A DNA stretch of 24,734 nucleotides, from assembly GCA_046049675.1 (NCBI GenBank), contig JBJORA010000080.1:1-24734 (forward strand). The letters run 5' to 3'. The stretch is from CAIXQW01 sp046049675. GTDB taxonomy: Bacteria > Bacteroidota > Bacteroidia > Chitinophagales > Chitinophagaceae. Below the pieces are notes generated by a model. That model ran no database searches, was not told the origin of the DNA, and worked only from the letters and a program-made list of their open reading frames with translations. Of this stretch, positions 7,224 to 15,377 are shown one piece after another. Position numbers and translations under genes: made by a program. Every line of letters starts with the position of its first letter. Within the stretch, counting starts at the first letter, position 1.

Positions 7224-10200
7224 CTAATTCAAGCTTCTAAAATCTACAGGCACCAACTTACTTACACCAGCTTCTTGCATTGTTACGCCATAAATTACAT
7301 CTACAGCACTCATCGTTTGCTTATTGTGCGTAACGATTATAAATTGCGAACGATCGCTAAAACGACGAATCATTTGCGTAAACTTAGCAACGTTGGCATC
7401 ATCAAGCGGCGCATCAACCTCGTCTAATATACAGAATGGTGCAGGCTTTATTAAGTAGATAGCAAATAGAAATGCCGTTGAAGTCAATGTCTTCTCTCCT
7501 CCACTCAACTGCGTAATAGTACTTGGACGCTTACCTTTTGGTTGAGCGTAGATTTCAATCGTTGTATCTGCAATATTTTCTGGATCAACTAATTTCAAAT
7601 CGCAATTATCTTCCTCAGTAAACAATGCGTGGAACACCTTTACAAAGTTGTCGCGCACTTGTTGGAAAGTTTCAGCAAACTTTTTGTTGGCTGTATTCTC
7701 TACTTCTTCAATGGTTTGTAATAAACTCTCCTTTGCACTAACAAGATCTCCTTTTTGTTCTACTATAAAATCGTAGCGCGCTTTTACTTCCCTGAAAGCC
7801 TCCACAGCCATAGGGTTTACTTCGCCTAAATTTTCAATACGTTTCTTTAGCTTAGCACTATCTTCTTGCAATTGCTCAATAGGCGTCTCTGTTGAACGAG
7901 CACCCTTAAGTACTTCGTCTATATCTAACTTAAATTCTAACTGCAAGCGTTCTTTCATGCCAGTTAGTGTTAGTTTCATTTCACCTAGACGCTCACGAAT
8001 ATCGTTTAAGATACCTTCTGCATCAGCTTTCTTACGACGCTCAATGTTTAGGGCTTCTTCTTTCTTTACTAGTTCATTACGTAAGTTGTAGTAAGCCTGA
8101 TCAGCTTCATTAAGCGCTTTCTCATCGCTGGTCTTCTTTTGAAGTTGCGTGTAAAGTTGTTCTTCTACACCCTTCAACTGCTCGTTTGTGCTAGCAATAT
8201 CTTCTTCGCTTCGCTGCAACTGCTCGTTGCTTTGTACAATGCGCTGTTCAATTTCTTCTAACTGCTTAGCACGAATAGCCTCTTCGTTAGTTAATTCACT
8301 GATACGACCTTGCTGTCTTGTAAGAATTACATTCTGCTGATAGTAGTCCTCACTTGCTTTATTATATTCACCTTCGGTAAGCTTAAAGCTTTGTTCTTTT
8401 TCGGTACTTAATTTTTGGCTAGCAGCAATCTGCTCATTCAATACAGCAAAGCTAGCCTTAGCGTCCTTGATGCTTTCTTGCGTTTGCGTTAACTGTACTT
8501 GTAACTGCGCAATACGATTATTATTGCTTTCTACAATGTGTGAGAAGTTTTCAATACGGCCTTCCACTTGCACACGCTGATTTTCTGTAGCAGAAAGATC
8601 TTGCTCTTGCTTCTTAATGGCAGCATCGTTTAAGTCGTTGTTAAAGCCAGAAATTTCATTTTGCTTGTTAGAAATTTGAGCTTGCAATTGCGAAGCACTT
8701 GCGCTTGTTTGCTCTATTTCGCTTGCAAGTTTTTCTAGGCGTTGTGTACGACCAACTTTATTGCCTTCAAATAAACCAACAGCACCACCTGTAATAGCAT
8801 GTGCTTTGCGCACTGCACGGCCACTTTTACTTACCACGGTTGCACCAGCGGCACTTGGTAAATTACCATCGTTGTTGCTTATATAAACCTTGCCTAGTAA
8901 GTAGTTGATTAAAGATTGATATTTTGGAATGGCACTTAAACATTCACTGGCAGCTATCGCATTGTCTGGTGCAGCCGCTGTGGCAGTTTGCGCAGGCACT
9001 TCATCTAATATAAAGAAGCCAGCTTTACCTTTTTTATTATCGTCTAACAATGCTATGGCGTCGTAAGCCTGCTGAGCATTATCTACAACATAGTAGTTAA
9101 GATATTGCTCTAAATAGCTTTCTATAGCAATGCGATATTCTTCCTTTACATCTAATACATCACCAAGCAGCGGTGCATTAGTTTGCCATTGTGCATTTTT
9201 GTGTAAGAACTTAATACTATCAGGATAGCCTTCAAAGCTTTCTATTAAGCTCTTCAATAATTGGTGCTCGTTGCGCTTAGCATCCAATGTTCTATTTTGC
9301 GCAATAAGTTGCTCACGAAGGCCTTCCAATTCAGCCTGTGCGTTAAGAATTTTTTCTGTAGCCTCGTCACGCTTCTTGCGCATTTGCTCTAGATGCGCTG
9401 CCATGTCGCTAGCCTTTTGCGCAAGCTCTGCGCTAAGTGTCTTTTGCGCTTCAATATCGGCATTGCGCTGTGCAATCTCCGCATTAACCTGGTTAAGCGT
9501 TAGGTTGATATTAGCAACAGAGTTATCCGAAACTGCTACCGCTTTTTCGCTTTCAAAATGCTTGACTTGCAGCGCTTGCTGTTCTTTGCGAAGATTATCT
9601 AGCTCTGCTTTTTGATTGTCGAAGGCACTACGCTTCTCATCAAGGTTGGCGCGTAAGCCATTTACCTTCTCTTGTATTGTAGTAAGTCCTTCTTTTTCTG
9701 TTGCAAGTTGCTTTTGTGTTTTCTCAATACTCTTCCTAAGTTCGTTCGTTTGCTTATCGGCATCCTTCAAAAAACTTTCTGTATTGCTGCGTAACTGCTT
9801 GAGGTGCTCAATGCGCTGCGCACTTAAGCTCTTATCATTTTCTAGCTTTAAGATAGCACTCGTCAATTCATTGAAAGCTTTTTGCATCGTTTGCAATGCT
9901 TGCTCACGCTCAGCCAATGCGAGTTTGTCTTTTTGCAAAGTAGCATCTTCGTTGGCGATTTTTGCATCAAACTCAAGGATACGATCTACCTCACCCTGCT
10001 GTTGTACACTAAGGGTTTGATATGTACTATTAAAATCTTCTAAACTAGCTTTTACTAATTCAATACTTACTTCTTTGTACTCTGCTTTGATTTGCAAATA
10101 CTTTTCTGCCTTCTTTGCTTGACTTTCTAAGGTGCGAAGGTTATTGCTTATTTCAAATAGTAAGTCTTCAATTCTACTTAAGTCTTGCTCTGTTGCATCT

Positions 10201-10742
10201 AACTTAAGCTTGGCTTCTTTTTTGCGCGTTTTGTAAATGCTAATACCAGCCGCTTGCTCTAGCATTCTGCGACGACTATTATCTTTATCTTTAATAATAT
10301 CGTCTACCATGCCAAGTTCAATAATGGCATAACTATCCGTACTAACACCAGTATCTAGAAATAGATTTGTGATGTCTTTCAATCTACATGTTACATCGTT
10401 GAGGCGGTACTCACTTTCGCCACTCTTATAAAACTTTCGTGTAATTGTAACCGTATTGAATTCTGTAGGAAGTAAGTTGCGCGTATTTTCAAAAGTTAAT
10501 GCGACCTCTGCTAAGCCACTCGCATTTCTACTGCGGCTACCATTAAAAACCAAGTCTTCTAGGTTGTCGCTACGAAGGGCACGAATCTTGTGCTCGCCAA
10601 TAACCCAACGAATCGCATCTACTATATTACTTTTGCCGCAACCGTTCGGTCCAACAATACCAGTTATCTGGTTATCTAAGTTTACGACAGTCTTATCTGC
10701 AAAGCTTTTGAAGCCTTTAATTTCTAGTTGTTTTAATCTCAC
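7224..10742 (-). CDS. smc: Chromosome segregation ATPase SMC
   Basis: A 1172-aa structural maintenance of chromosomes protein, the ATPase that with ScpA/ScpB forms the bacterial condensin and organises the nucleoid. The chosen start is the GTG at 10742, giving V/M-RLKQLEIKGFKSFADKT, the standard SMC opening; an upstream in-frame GTG would add 15 residues with no family support. The Walker A GPNGCGKSNIVDAIRW lies in the first 50 residues. Two long coiled-coil arms (~170-500 and ~680-1010) flank a hinge, which contains the GYPDSIKFLH and ITGGAVGLFEGNKVGR segments. The C-terminal head has the ABC signature QLSGGEKTLTSTAF, Walker B CILDEVDAPLDDANV and the switch histidine in FIIVTHNKQTM. Length and domain order are normal. 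No scpA or scpB is present in the window. The protease gene lies 150 bp downstream on the same strand and probably has its own promoter. Confidence 0.97.
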   Translation of the reverse strand: MRLKQLEIKGFKSFADKTVVNLDNQITGIVGPNGCGKSNIVDAIRWVIGEHKIRALRSDNLEDLVFNGSRSRNASGLAEVALTFENTRNLLPTEFNTVTITRKFYKSGESEYRLNDVTCRLKDITNLFLDTGVSTDSYAIIELGMVDDIIKDKDNSRRRMLEQAAGISIYKTRKKEAKLKLDATEQDLSRIEDLLFEISNNLRTLESQAKKAEKYLQIKAEYKEVSIELVKASLEDFNSTYQTLSVQQQGEVDRILEFDAKIANEDATLQKDKLALAEREQALQTMQKAFNELTSAILKLENDKSLSAQRIEHLKQLRSNTESFLKDADKQTNELRKSIEKTQKQLATEKEGLTTIQEKVNGLRANLDEKRSAFDNQKAELDNLRKEQQALQVKHFESEKAVAVSDNSVANINLTLNQVNAEIAQRNADIEAQKTLSAELAQKASDMAAHLEQMRKKRDEATEKILNAQAELEGLREQLIAQNRTLDAKRNEHQLLKSLIESFEGYPDSIKFLHKNAQWQTNAPLLGDVLDVKEEYRIAIESYLEQYLNYYVVDNAQQAYDAIALLDDNKKGKAGFFILDEVPAQTATAAAPDNAIAASECLSAIPKYQSLINYLLGKVYISNNDGNLPSAAGATVVSKSGRAVRKAHAITGGAVGLFEGNKVGRTQRLEKLASEIEQTSASASQLQAQISNKQNEISGFNNDLNDAAIKKQEQDLSATENQRVQVEGRIENFSHIVESNNNRIAQLQVQLTQTQESIKDAKASFAVLNEQIAASQKLSTEKEQSFKLTEGEYNKASEDYYQQNVILTRQQGRISELTNEEAIRAKQLEEIEQRIVQSNEQLQRSEEDIASTNEQLKGVEEQLYTQLQKKTSDEKALNEADQAYYNLRNELVKKEEALNIERRKKADAEGILNDIRERLGEMKLTLTGMKERLQLEFKLDIDEVLKGARSTETPIEQLQEDSAKLKKRIENLGEVNPMAVEAFREVKARYDFIVEQKGDLVSAKESLLQTIEEVENTANKKFAETFQQVRDNFVKVFHALFTEEDNCDLKLVDPENIADTTIEIYAQPKGKRPSTITQLSGGEKTLTSTAFLFAIYLIKPAPFCILDEVDAPLDDANVAKFTQMIRRFSDRSQFIIVTHNKQTMSAVDVIYGVTMQEAGVSKLVPVDFRSLN

Positions 10743-10828
10743 TTGCTTACTACCCTTGTTTAGAGGTGGAAGCGTTAAAATTACCACAGGTTGGCTTTTT
10801 ATCCTAATTATGTAGCGGCATAGCTATA

Positions 10829-10860
10829 CACATTATCGCTGTGGATAACTTGTTAATGTG
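10829..10860. promoter_or_regulatory. DnaA-box match inside an inverted repeat, smc/lipoprotein divergent region
   Basis: A perfect DnaA consensus (TTATCCACA on the minus strand, 10840-10848) lies between the arms CACATTA (10829-10835) and TAATGTG (10854-10860), 18 nt apart. The site lies in the 215-bp divergent region between smc and the lipoprotein gene. It may be a regulatory site; a single box does not indicate an origin. Confidence 0.35.
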
Positions 10861-10945
10861 CTTAACGCTGCCAAACAGCACTTAAAAATTAGTTATTTTC
10901 AGATCTTATACCTTCTTGTACACGTCAGCAAATGAGACAATTTCT

Positions 10946-10953
10946 TACATTTA
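10946..10953 (+). promoter_or_regulatory. -7-like promoter box (TACATTTA) of the small lipoprotein gene
   Basis: Same octamer as in front of the AAA+/M41 and M1 peptidase genes, ending 4 nt before the ATG at 10958. It differs from TAnnTTTG only in the last base. Confidence 0.4.
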
Positions 10954-10957
10954 CACC

Positions 10958-11482
10958 ATGAAGAACATGATCTTACTAAGCATTTTTGCTTTACTATTTG
11001 CTGGCCTTGCGAGCTGCGACCCTGAAAAAATAGTGCACCCAGCCTTCGCTGACTTACCTGCAACAGATACAGCCGGCACTGGCGATACTGCAGTGTTTCG
11101 ATATAGCAATGTGATTACACGTCCTCAAAACGGACAAAATGATGCCCTGGTTTTTGCAACAAAAGGTATTGCTAGCTTTGATATCGATATCTATACCATT
11201 ACTGGCACACTATCCTCCGCTCAAACTTTTAATCCAGCTTTACTAGCGCAAAGTAGTAATTTCAATGCAAGCGATGCTGATGCGTCTCGCGCTTATTTAA
11301 TGCGTGTAGAGGCCAATACCAAACAAGGACATAAAATTGCCTTTGTAGACAGTGTATATATTTTAGAGTGCCGCCCAAGTTACCTTAGCGCCTCGTCAAT
11401 AAGACTTGCTGATCAATTTAATGCGGCCACAGGTTCGTTCACATTGCCAACAGCAGAAACTTCGTTTTTGCCATGCCCTTAG
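10958..11482 (+). CDS. Small lipoprotein of unknown function
   Basis: 174 aa from the ATG at 10958; a longer in-frame start at 10916 is rejected because it would place 14 polar residues before the signal peptide and run through the -7-like box. The N-terminus MKNMILLSIFALLFAGLASC is a clear type II signal peptide with lipobox LASC (lipidated Cys20), followed by DPEK. The mature protein is rich in Thr, Ala and Asp, and the middle (ALVFATKGIASFDIDIYTIT) has a beta-sandwich look. Only two more cysteines occur, both near the C-terminus (LECRPS and the final FLPCP), and they could form a disulfide. I recognise no family. It diverges from smc and converges on mqnE with 5 bp between stops. Confidence 0.75.
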   Translation: MKNMILLSIFALLFAGLASCDPEKIVHPAFADLPATDTAGTGDTAVFRYSNVITRPQNGQNDALVFATKGIASFDIDIYTITGTLSSAQTFNPALLAQSSNFNASDADASRAYLMRVEANTKQGHKIAFVDSVYILECRPSYLSASSIRLADQFNAATGSFTLPTAETSFLPCP

Positions 11483-11487
11483 CTGTG

Positions 11488-12606
11488 TTATCCTACAATA
11501 TTATATAAAGTATCGCGCTCTACAGGCTCCCTGCCCACTGCGCTAATTAATTCACGAATCTCTTCGGTACTCATAGTTGGGTTTTGCTCTTCGCTACCAG
11601 CCATGCTATAGATTTTTGTACTATCGTCAATAGTGCCATCTAAATCGTCAACACCGAAGCTCAACATTAACTGTGCATTTGCTCTACCTAGCATTGGCCA
11701 ATAAGCCTTGAGGTGCGCAAAATTGTCCATATACAAACGCGCAATTGCGTACACTTTAATATCTTCTAATCTACTCACTTCCGCAAGATGGCTCATATCG
11801 TTGTCCATATTTCGGAACTTCAAAGGAATAAAGCAGTTGAATCCTCCTGTAACATCTTGTAGATCGCGTAACTGTTGCATATGATCTATTCTATGTGCAT
11901 AGTTTTCTACATGGCCGTATAACATGGTTGCATTACTATGCATGCCCAGTTCGTGTGCAGTTTTATGAATATCTAACCAGCCAGCACCATCTACTTTATC
12001 GGCACAAATTTGTTCGCGTATGGCCTTGTCAAAAATTTCAGCACCACCGCCTGGCAAACTTTGCAGACCAGCATTTTTTAGCATACTCAAACCTTCGTGC
12101 GTACTGACTTTGGCTTTTCTAAACATATAGTCAAGCTCTACCGCAGTAAAACCTTTGATATGCAGTTCCGGTCTGTGTGCATGAATTGCTTTCAATAATT
12201 CGCAGAAGAAATTTAAATCCATTTTAGGATGTACACCACCCACAATATGAATTTCTTTTACATCCAAACCATCGTACTTTTTAACACGATGCAGCATTTC
12301 TTCTATCGTTAATTCCCAACCATCTTCACGATTTTTGTAAACCCTACTGTAGCTGCAAAAGTTGCAACTAAACACACAAACATTCGTTGGCTCTAGATGA
12401 AAGTTTTTATTGTAGAAGGTCGTGTTGCCATATTTCTCTTCGCGCACGTAGTTGGCAAGGGCACCAAGATTGGCGATATCGCCGTGTTCGTACAAATACA
12501 AGGCATCTTCATTACTTATGCGCTCTTTGGCTACCACCTTGTCGGCAATAGCTTGTAGTTCTTTACTTGCTTTTGTAAGTTGTAATAATTCTAACACTGC
12601 TGCCAT
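11488..12606 (-). CDS. mqnE: Aminofutalosine synthase MqnE (radical SAM)
   Basis: A 372-aa radical SAM enzyme. The 4Fe-4S motif is CVFSCNFC (C77, C81, C84), a C-x3-C-x2-C arrangement preceded by NFHLEPTNV as in the MqnE/MqnC/CofH group. MqnE-type features are LPGGGAEIF, NATMLYGHVE, RIDHMQQLRDLQDVTGGF, FIPLKFRN and LSFGVDDLDGTI. MqnE joins chorismate-derived 3-[(1-carboxyvinyl)oxy]benzoate to S-adenosylmethionine to give aminofutalosine, an early step in the futalosine route to menaquinone. MqnC, the nearest alternative, catalyses a later cyclisation; the GHVE and TGGFNCFIPL segments favour MqnE. No other mqn gene is in the window. It follows the M1 peptidase gene by 59 bp on the same strand but has its own -7 box 4 nt before the ATG. 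Confidence 0.88.
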   Translation of the reverse strand: MAAVLELLQLTKASKELQAIADKVVAKERISNEDALYLYEHGDIANLGALANYVREEKYGNTTFYNKNFHLEPTNVCVFSCNFCSYSRVYKNREDGWELTIEEMLHRVKKYDGLDVKEIHIVGGVHPKMDLNFFCELLKAIHAHRPELHIKGFTAVELDYMFRKAKVSTHEGLSMLKNAGLQSLPGGGAEIFDKAIREQICADKVDGAGWLDIHKTAHELGMHSNATMLYGHVENYAHRIDHMQQLRDLQDVTGGFNCFIPLKFRNMDNDMSHLAEVSRLEDIKVYAIARLYMDNFAHLKAYWPMLGRANAQLMLSFGVDDLDGTIDDSTKIYSMAGSEEQNPTMSTEEIRELISAVGREPVERDTLYNIVG

Positions 12607-12610
12607 GCAT

Positions 12611-12618
12611 CAAAAGTA
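12611..12618 (-). promoter_or_regulatory. -7 promoter box (TACTTTTG) of mqnE
   Basis: Exact TAnnTTTG match on the minus strand, 4 nt upstream of the mqnE ATG. It predicts a leaderless or nearly leaderless transcript. No -33 TTG at the usual distance. Confidence 0.5.
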
Positions 12619-12665
12619 GTAGCAAATACATGGCTTAAAAAGAGCTTTTTGTCAGCAACTATAGC

Positions 12666-15242
12666 CTATTTGAGCGCTGGCATTGCTTCTTGTATCTGTT
12701 GCTTTAACTTGGCTTGATTGCTGTCTAGTTGAGGCTTATCACTGTAGAACTTCAGTAAGGTTTTTAGGCTAGACATGGCATTAGCTTTTACATTATCGTT
12801 GGCGTCTTTTGTGGCGTAGAAAATGAGTAGGTCAACGATTTTTGCTGCTACTTCAGGCTTTTTTGTAAGCTGTGCCAAGTAAGTTAAACTGCCTAGCACA
12901 CGAATACGACTGCGACCAAACATATGTGCTGCCGCTTCTTCGTAGTAAGGCATGCAATTATCAATGCCACTGTGTGTAAGAACATCAACATGCGAAGGTG
13001 TTAGCTCGCAAAATGAGCTCCGATCGCGCTCTGCTATACTTATCGCTGCTAAACTATCTATACCATTAAGTGCTATCAATGCGGCATTGGCAACCGCATA
13101 GCTGCGCGCATCGCATTGTTGTGTAAAAAGCTTCGTGTATTTCTTATCCTTCAAGCCACCTAGCTCACGTATTGCGGCTGCCTTAGCGGCTGTGTATGAA
13201 TCGTAACGAGCAATACTATCTAAGCTTGTTGCAAATGGCAGAAATTTTGCTTGCTTGAAGTCAACAGCATCAATAGCTTCTAATCTTATATGCTTGCTGC
13301 TGTCATGTAGTGCTAGATTGATACATGCCAAAACAATGGCATCGTCCTTTAGGTTAAGTAGTGTATCCATCAATAAACGCTTGTGCATGATACTGCTAGT
13401 TTTTGCAAAGAGCTGCAAGTACTGCGCAGGCGTTTGTTCGTCTGTAATTTTGCCAATAAAGACGTGGTCCTCGTCTGGGTAAACGATTATCTTACCAAAT
13501 GATGAAGCAATATTATCTAGTGGTACGGGAATACTGCCACGCTTAGTATTGATGTTCCCTGAAATACTTTTTTCGCCTCTATCACCAACAATTCTAAACC
13601 TAATCGGAAAATTGTAAACTACCCCACTATCGCTACTTTGCTCGTAATTAATGACCAATTTCTCAGAACCACTAATTAAACTATCTGAGGTATAGCTTAA
13701 GTGCAAATTAGGATGTCCGCCACTGTAATACCATTGATTCCAAAATTGGCGTAAATCTCTACCACTTACCTTTTCCATTTCTAAACGCAGATGATCTGCT
13801 TCTACTGCCTGCATCTCGTATTGATGCAGAAAATTGCTAAGGCCAGCAAAGAAAATACTATCGCCTAATTCGTAGCGCATTAAGTGTAGGATACGAGCGC
13901 CTTTGCGATAACTGATAGCATTAAACATATCTTCCTTATCCTTGTAATAAAAGTTGATAAGAGGATGATCAATTTCTTCAGCAAAACGCAGGTATCTTTT
14001 TATGTCGCCATAGATTAGTCGCTCCGCCTCTGCTTTGCCATACTTATATTCTGTCCATAGGTATTCGCCATAACTTGCAAAGCCCTCGTTCATTGTTAAG
14101 TGACTCCAACTTTCGCAGGTAACTACATCGCCAAACCATTGGTGAAAGAGCTCATGTGCTACAATGCCTTCGTTGCTTTGATCTATACTGCCGCGTTCGT
14201 CTACTTGCACAAATTCACCAAAAAGTGAAGCACTTGTATTTTCCATTGCGCCACTCACATAATCGCGTGCCGTTACTTGACTGTATTTACTCCAAGCAAA
14301 CGGATAATTGAGGCGTTTACTAAAGAAGTCTATCATCTCGGGTGTATGCTCAAAAATTTTATGTGCGTTAGACTTATACTGCGGTTCTACATAGTAGCGT
14401 ATTGGCAAACTATCTTTTTCTGGTGTAGCCTCTAAGAAAGATAATGAATACGGCGGGGCATCAACAATAGCATATTCACCAATAGCAAGCATTACAAGAT
14501 AGGCGCTCATTGGTTTGGTTTGCTGCCATGTATCAGTACGGGTACCGTCTGCATTGAGATTAGACCTAGTAAGTGTGCCGTTGCTAAGTGTTGTAAACTT
14601 GCTAGGTACGGTTACATTGATTGTGAATTTGCTTTTGTAATTTGGCTTATCAACTGTTGGAAACCAACAAGAGTTGGCTTCAGTTTCGCCTTGTGTCCAA
14701 GCTTGCGTTGGCTTGTATTTATCTACGCCATCTGTATTAATAAAGTAAAATCCTTTGTCATCGCGAATGCTCGCACTTCCACCCTTCTCCTTTGCATCGG
14801 GTGATGCCACATACTCAATTACTAACTCAATTCTATTACCAACTTTATTGTATGCCACTGGAATTTCAATGTCCAATTTCTTTGCTGATGTACTAAACTT
14901 ACAAGCGGCCCCATTGCAAAGTACCTGCGAGGTCTTCATGCTTTTTGCGTCTAACGAAATGGTATTATTTGCTAGTAAACTTGACAGCAGGATGCTATGC
15001 TTTACCGTACCCTTAATGGTATGGTCGTTCCACTGGGGTGTTACGTTAATATCCGTATGTTCTATTTGAAATAATATTGGAGTAGCTGCTCTAAATGCAA
15101 CTGCTTTGGCATTCTTAGCGACTGAAATACCTTTTAGCTGCGACGTTTCTACAGGTTTTTGTGGAACAGCATTTTTCTTACTTACACATGAAGCAATTAA
15201 TGTAACAAGTGCTATTGTTGCGATAGAAATTCTAAATAACAT
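12666..15242 (-). CDS. M1-family zinc aminopeptidase lipoprotein with C-terminal HEAT-like repeats
   Basis: 858 aa from the ATG at 15242, which gives a lipoprotein signal peptide (MLFRISIATIALVTLIASC, lipidated Cys19); the longer frame adds 25 residues that do not fit and crosses a -7-like box. The M1 exopeptidase motif GAMEN is at 331-335 and the zinc site is HELFH (363-367) with E386 in NEGFA, exact HExxH-x18-E spacing. Y445 in YRKGA is the likely transition-state tyrosine. The N-terminal half is the beta-saddle domain. The last ~215 residues (from about 640) are alpha-helical and repeat-like (ACINLALHDSSKHIRLEAI, VANAALIALNG, VKANAMSSLKTLL), resembling HEAT/ARM repeats. The expected role is trimming N-terminal residues from peptides at the cell envelope. 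The SprB-like gene upstream ends at a terminator, so this gene is probably transcribed from its own promoter. Confidence 0.92.
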   Translation of the reverse strand: MLFRISIATIALVTLIASCVSKKNAVPQKPVETSQLKGISVAKNAKAVAFRAATPILFQIEHTDINVTPQWNDHTIKGTVKHSILLSSLLANNTISLDAKSMKTSQVLCNGAACKFSTSAKKLDIEIPVAYNKVGNRIELVIEYVASPDAKEKGGSASIRDDKGFYFINTDGVDKYKPTQAWTQGETEANSCWFPTVDKPNYKSKFTINVTVPSKFTTLSNGTLTRSNLNADGTRTDTWQQTKPMSAYLVMLAIGEYAIVDAPPYSLSFLEATPEKDSLPIRYYVEPQYKSNAHKIFEHTPEMIDFFSKRLNYPFAWSKYSQVTARDYVSGAMENTSASLFGEFVQVDERGSIDQSNEGIVAHELFHQWFGDVVTCESWSHLTMNEGFASYGEYLWTEYKYGKAEAERLIYGDIKRYLRFAEEIDHPLINFYYKDKEDMFNAISYRKGARILHLMRYELGDSIFFAGLSNFLHQYEMQAVEADHLRLEMEKVSGRDLRQFWNQWYYSGGHPNLHLSYTSDSLISGSEKLVINYEQSSDSGVVYNFPIRFRIVGDRGEKSISGNINTKRGSIPVPLDNIASSFGKIIVYPDEDHVFIGKITDEQTPAQYLQLFAKTSSIMHKRLLMDTLLNLKDDAIVLACINLALHDSSKHIRLEAIDAVDFKQAKFLPFATSLDSIARYDSYTAAKAAAIRELGGLKDKKYTKLFTQQCDARSYAVANAALIALNGIDSLAAISIAERDRSSFCELTPSHVDVLTHSGIDNCMPYYEEAAAHMFGRSRIRVLGSLTYLAQLTKKPEVAAKIVDLLIFYATKDANDNVKANAMSSLKTLLKFYSDKPQLDSNQAKLKQQIQEAMPALK

Positions 15243-15247
15243 CGCAG

Positions 15248-15255
15248 TAAATGTA
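15248..15255 (-). promoter_or_regulatory. -7-like promoter box (TACATTTA) of the M1 peptidase gene
   Basis: Matches TAnnTTTG except for the final base, 5 nt before the ATG at 15242. Third occurrence in the window of the same octamer at this position. Confidence 0.4.
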
Positions 15256-15327
15256 CAATTTAAATTAAAGTTACAGTAAACATGGCACATACTGCCATCA
15301 CGATAGACTAAAGACACCTAAACAAAA

Positions 15328-15349
15328 AGGCCTCACAATTGCGAGGCCT
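15328..15349 (-). terminator. Intrinsic terminator after the SprB-like gene
   Basis: Perfect 7-bp stem AGGCCTC/GAGGCCT with an 8-nt loop, 29 bp after the SprB-like stop. On the minus strand it is followed by TTTT G TTT; on the plus strand it is followed by CTA and eight T, so it could work in both directions. Confidence 0.8.
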
Positions 15350-15377
15350 CTATTTTTTTTGATAATACTAATATGTA

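Noticed and set aside
9271..10020. Two abutting plus-strand frames opposite smc
   Set aside because: They are Ser/Cys/Leu-rich antisense products of the SMC coiled-coil codons, with no start signal or family match.
10456..10815. A 119-codon plus-strand frame opposite the smc 5' end
   Set aside because: It is antisense to the highly conserved Walker A region; the SMC reading explains the sequence fully.
10829..10860. Replication origin at the DnaA box
   Set aside because: Only one box, no AT-rich unwinding stretch with repeats and no dnaA, dnaN or gyrB neighbour.
12632..12652. Hairpin AAAAAG/CTTTTT between the M1 gene and mqnE
   Set aside because: The loop would be 2 nt, too short, and there is no GC pair support for a terminator.
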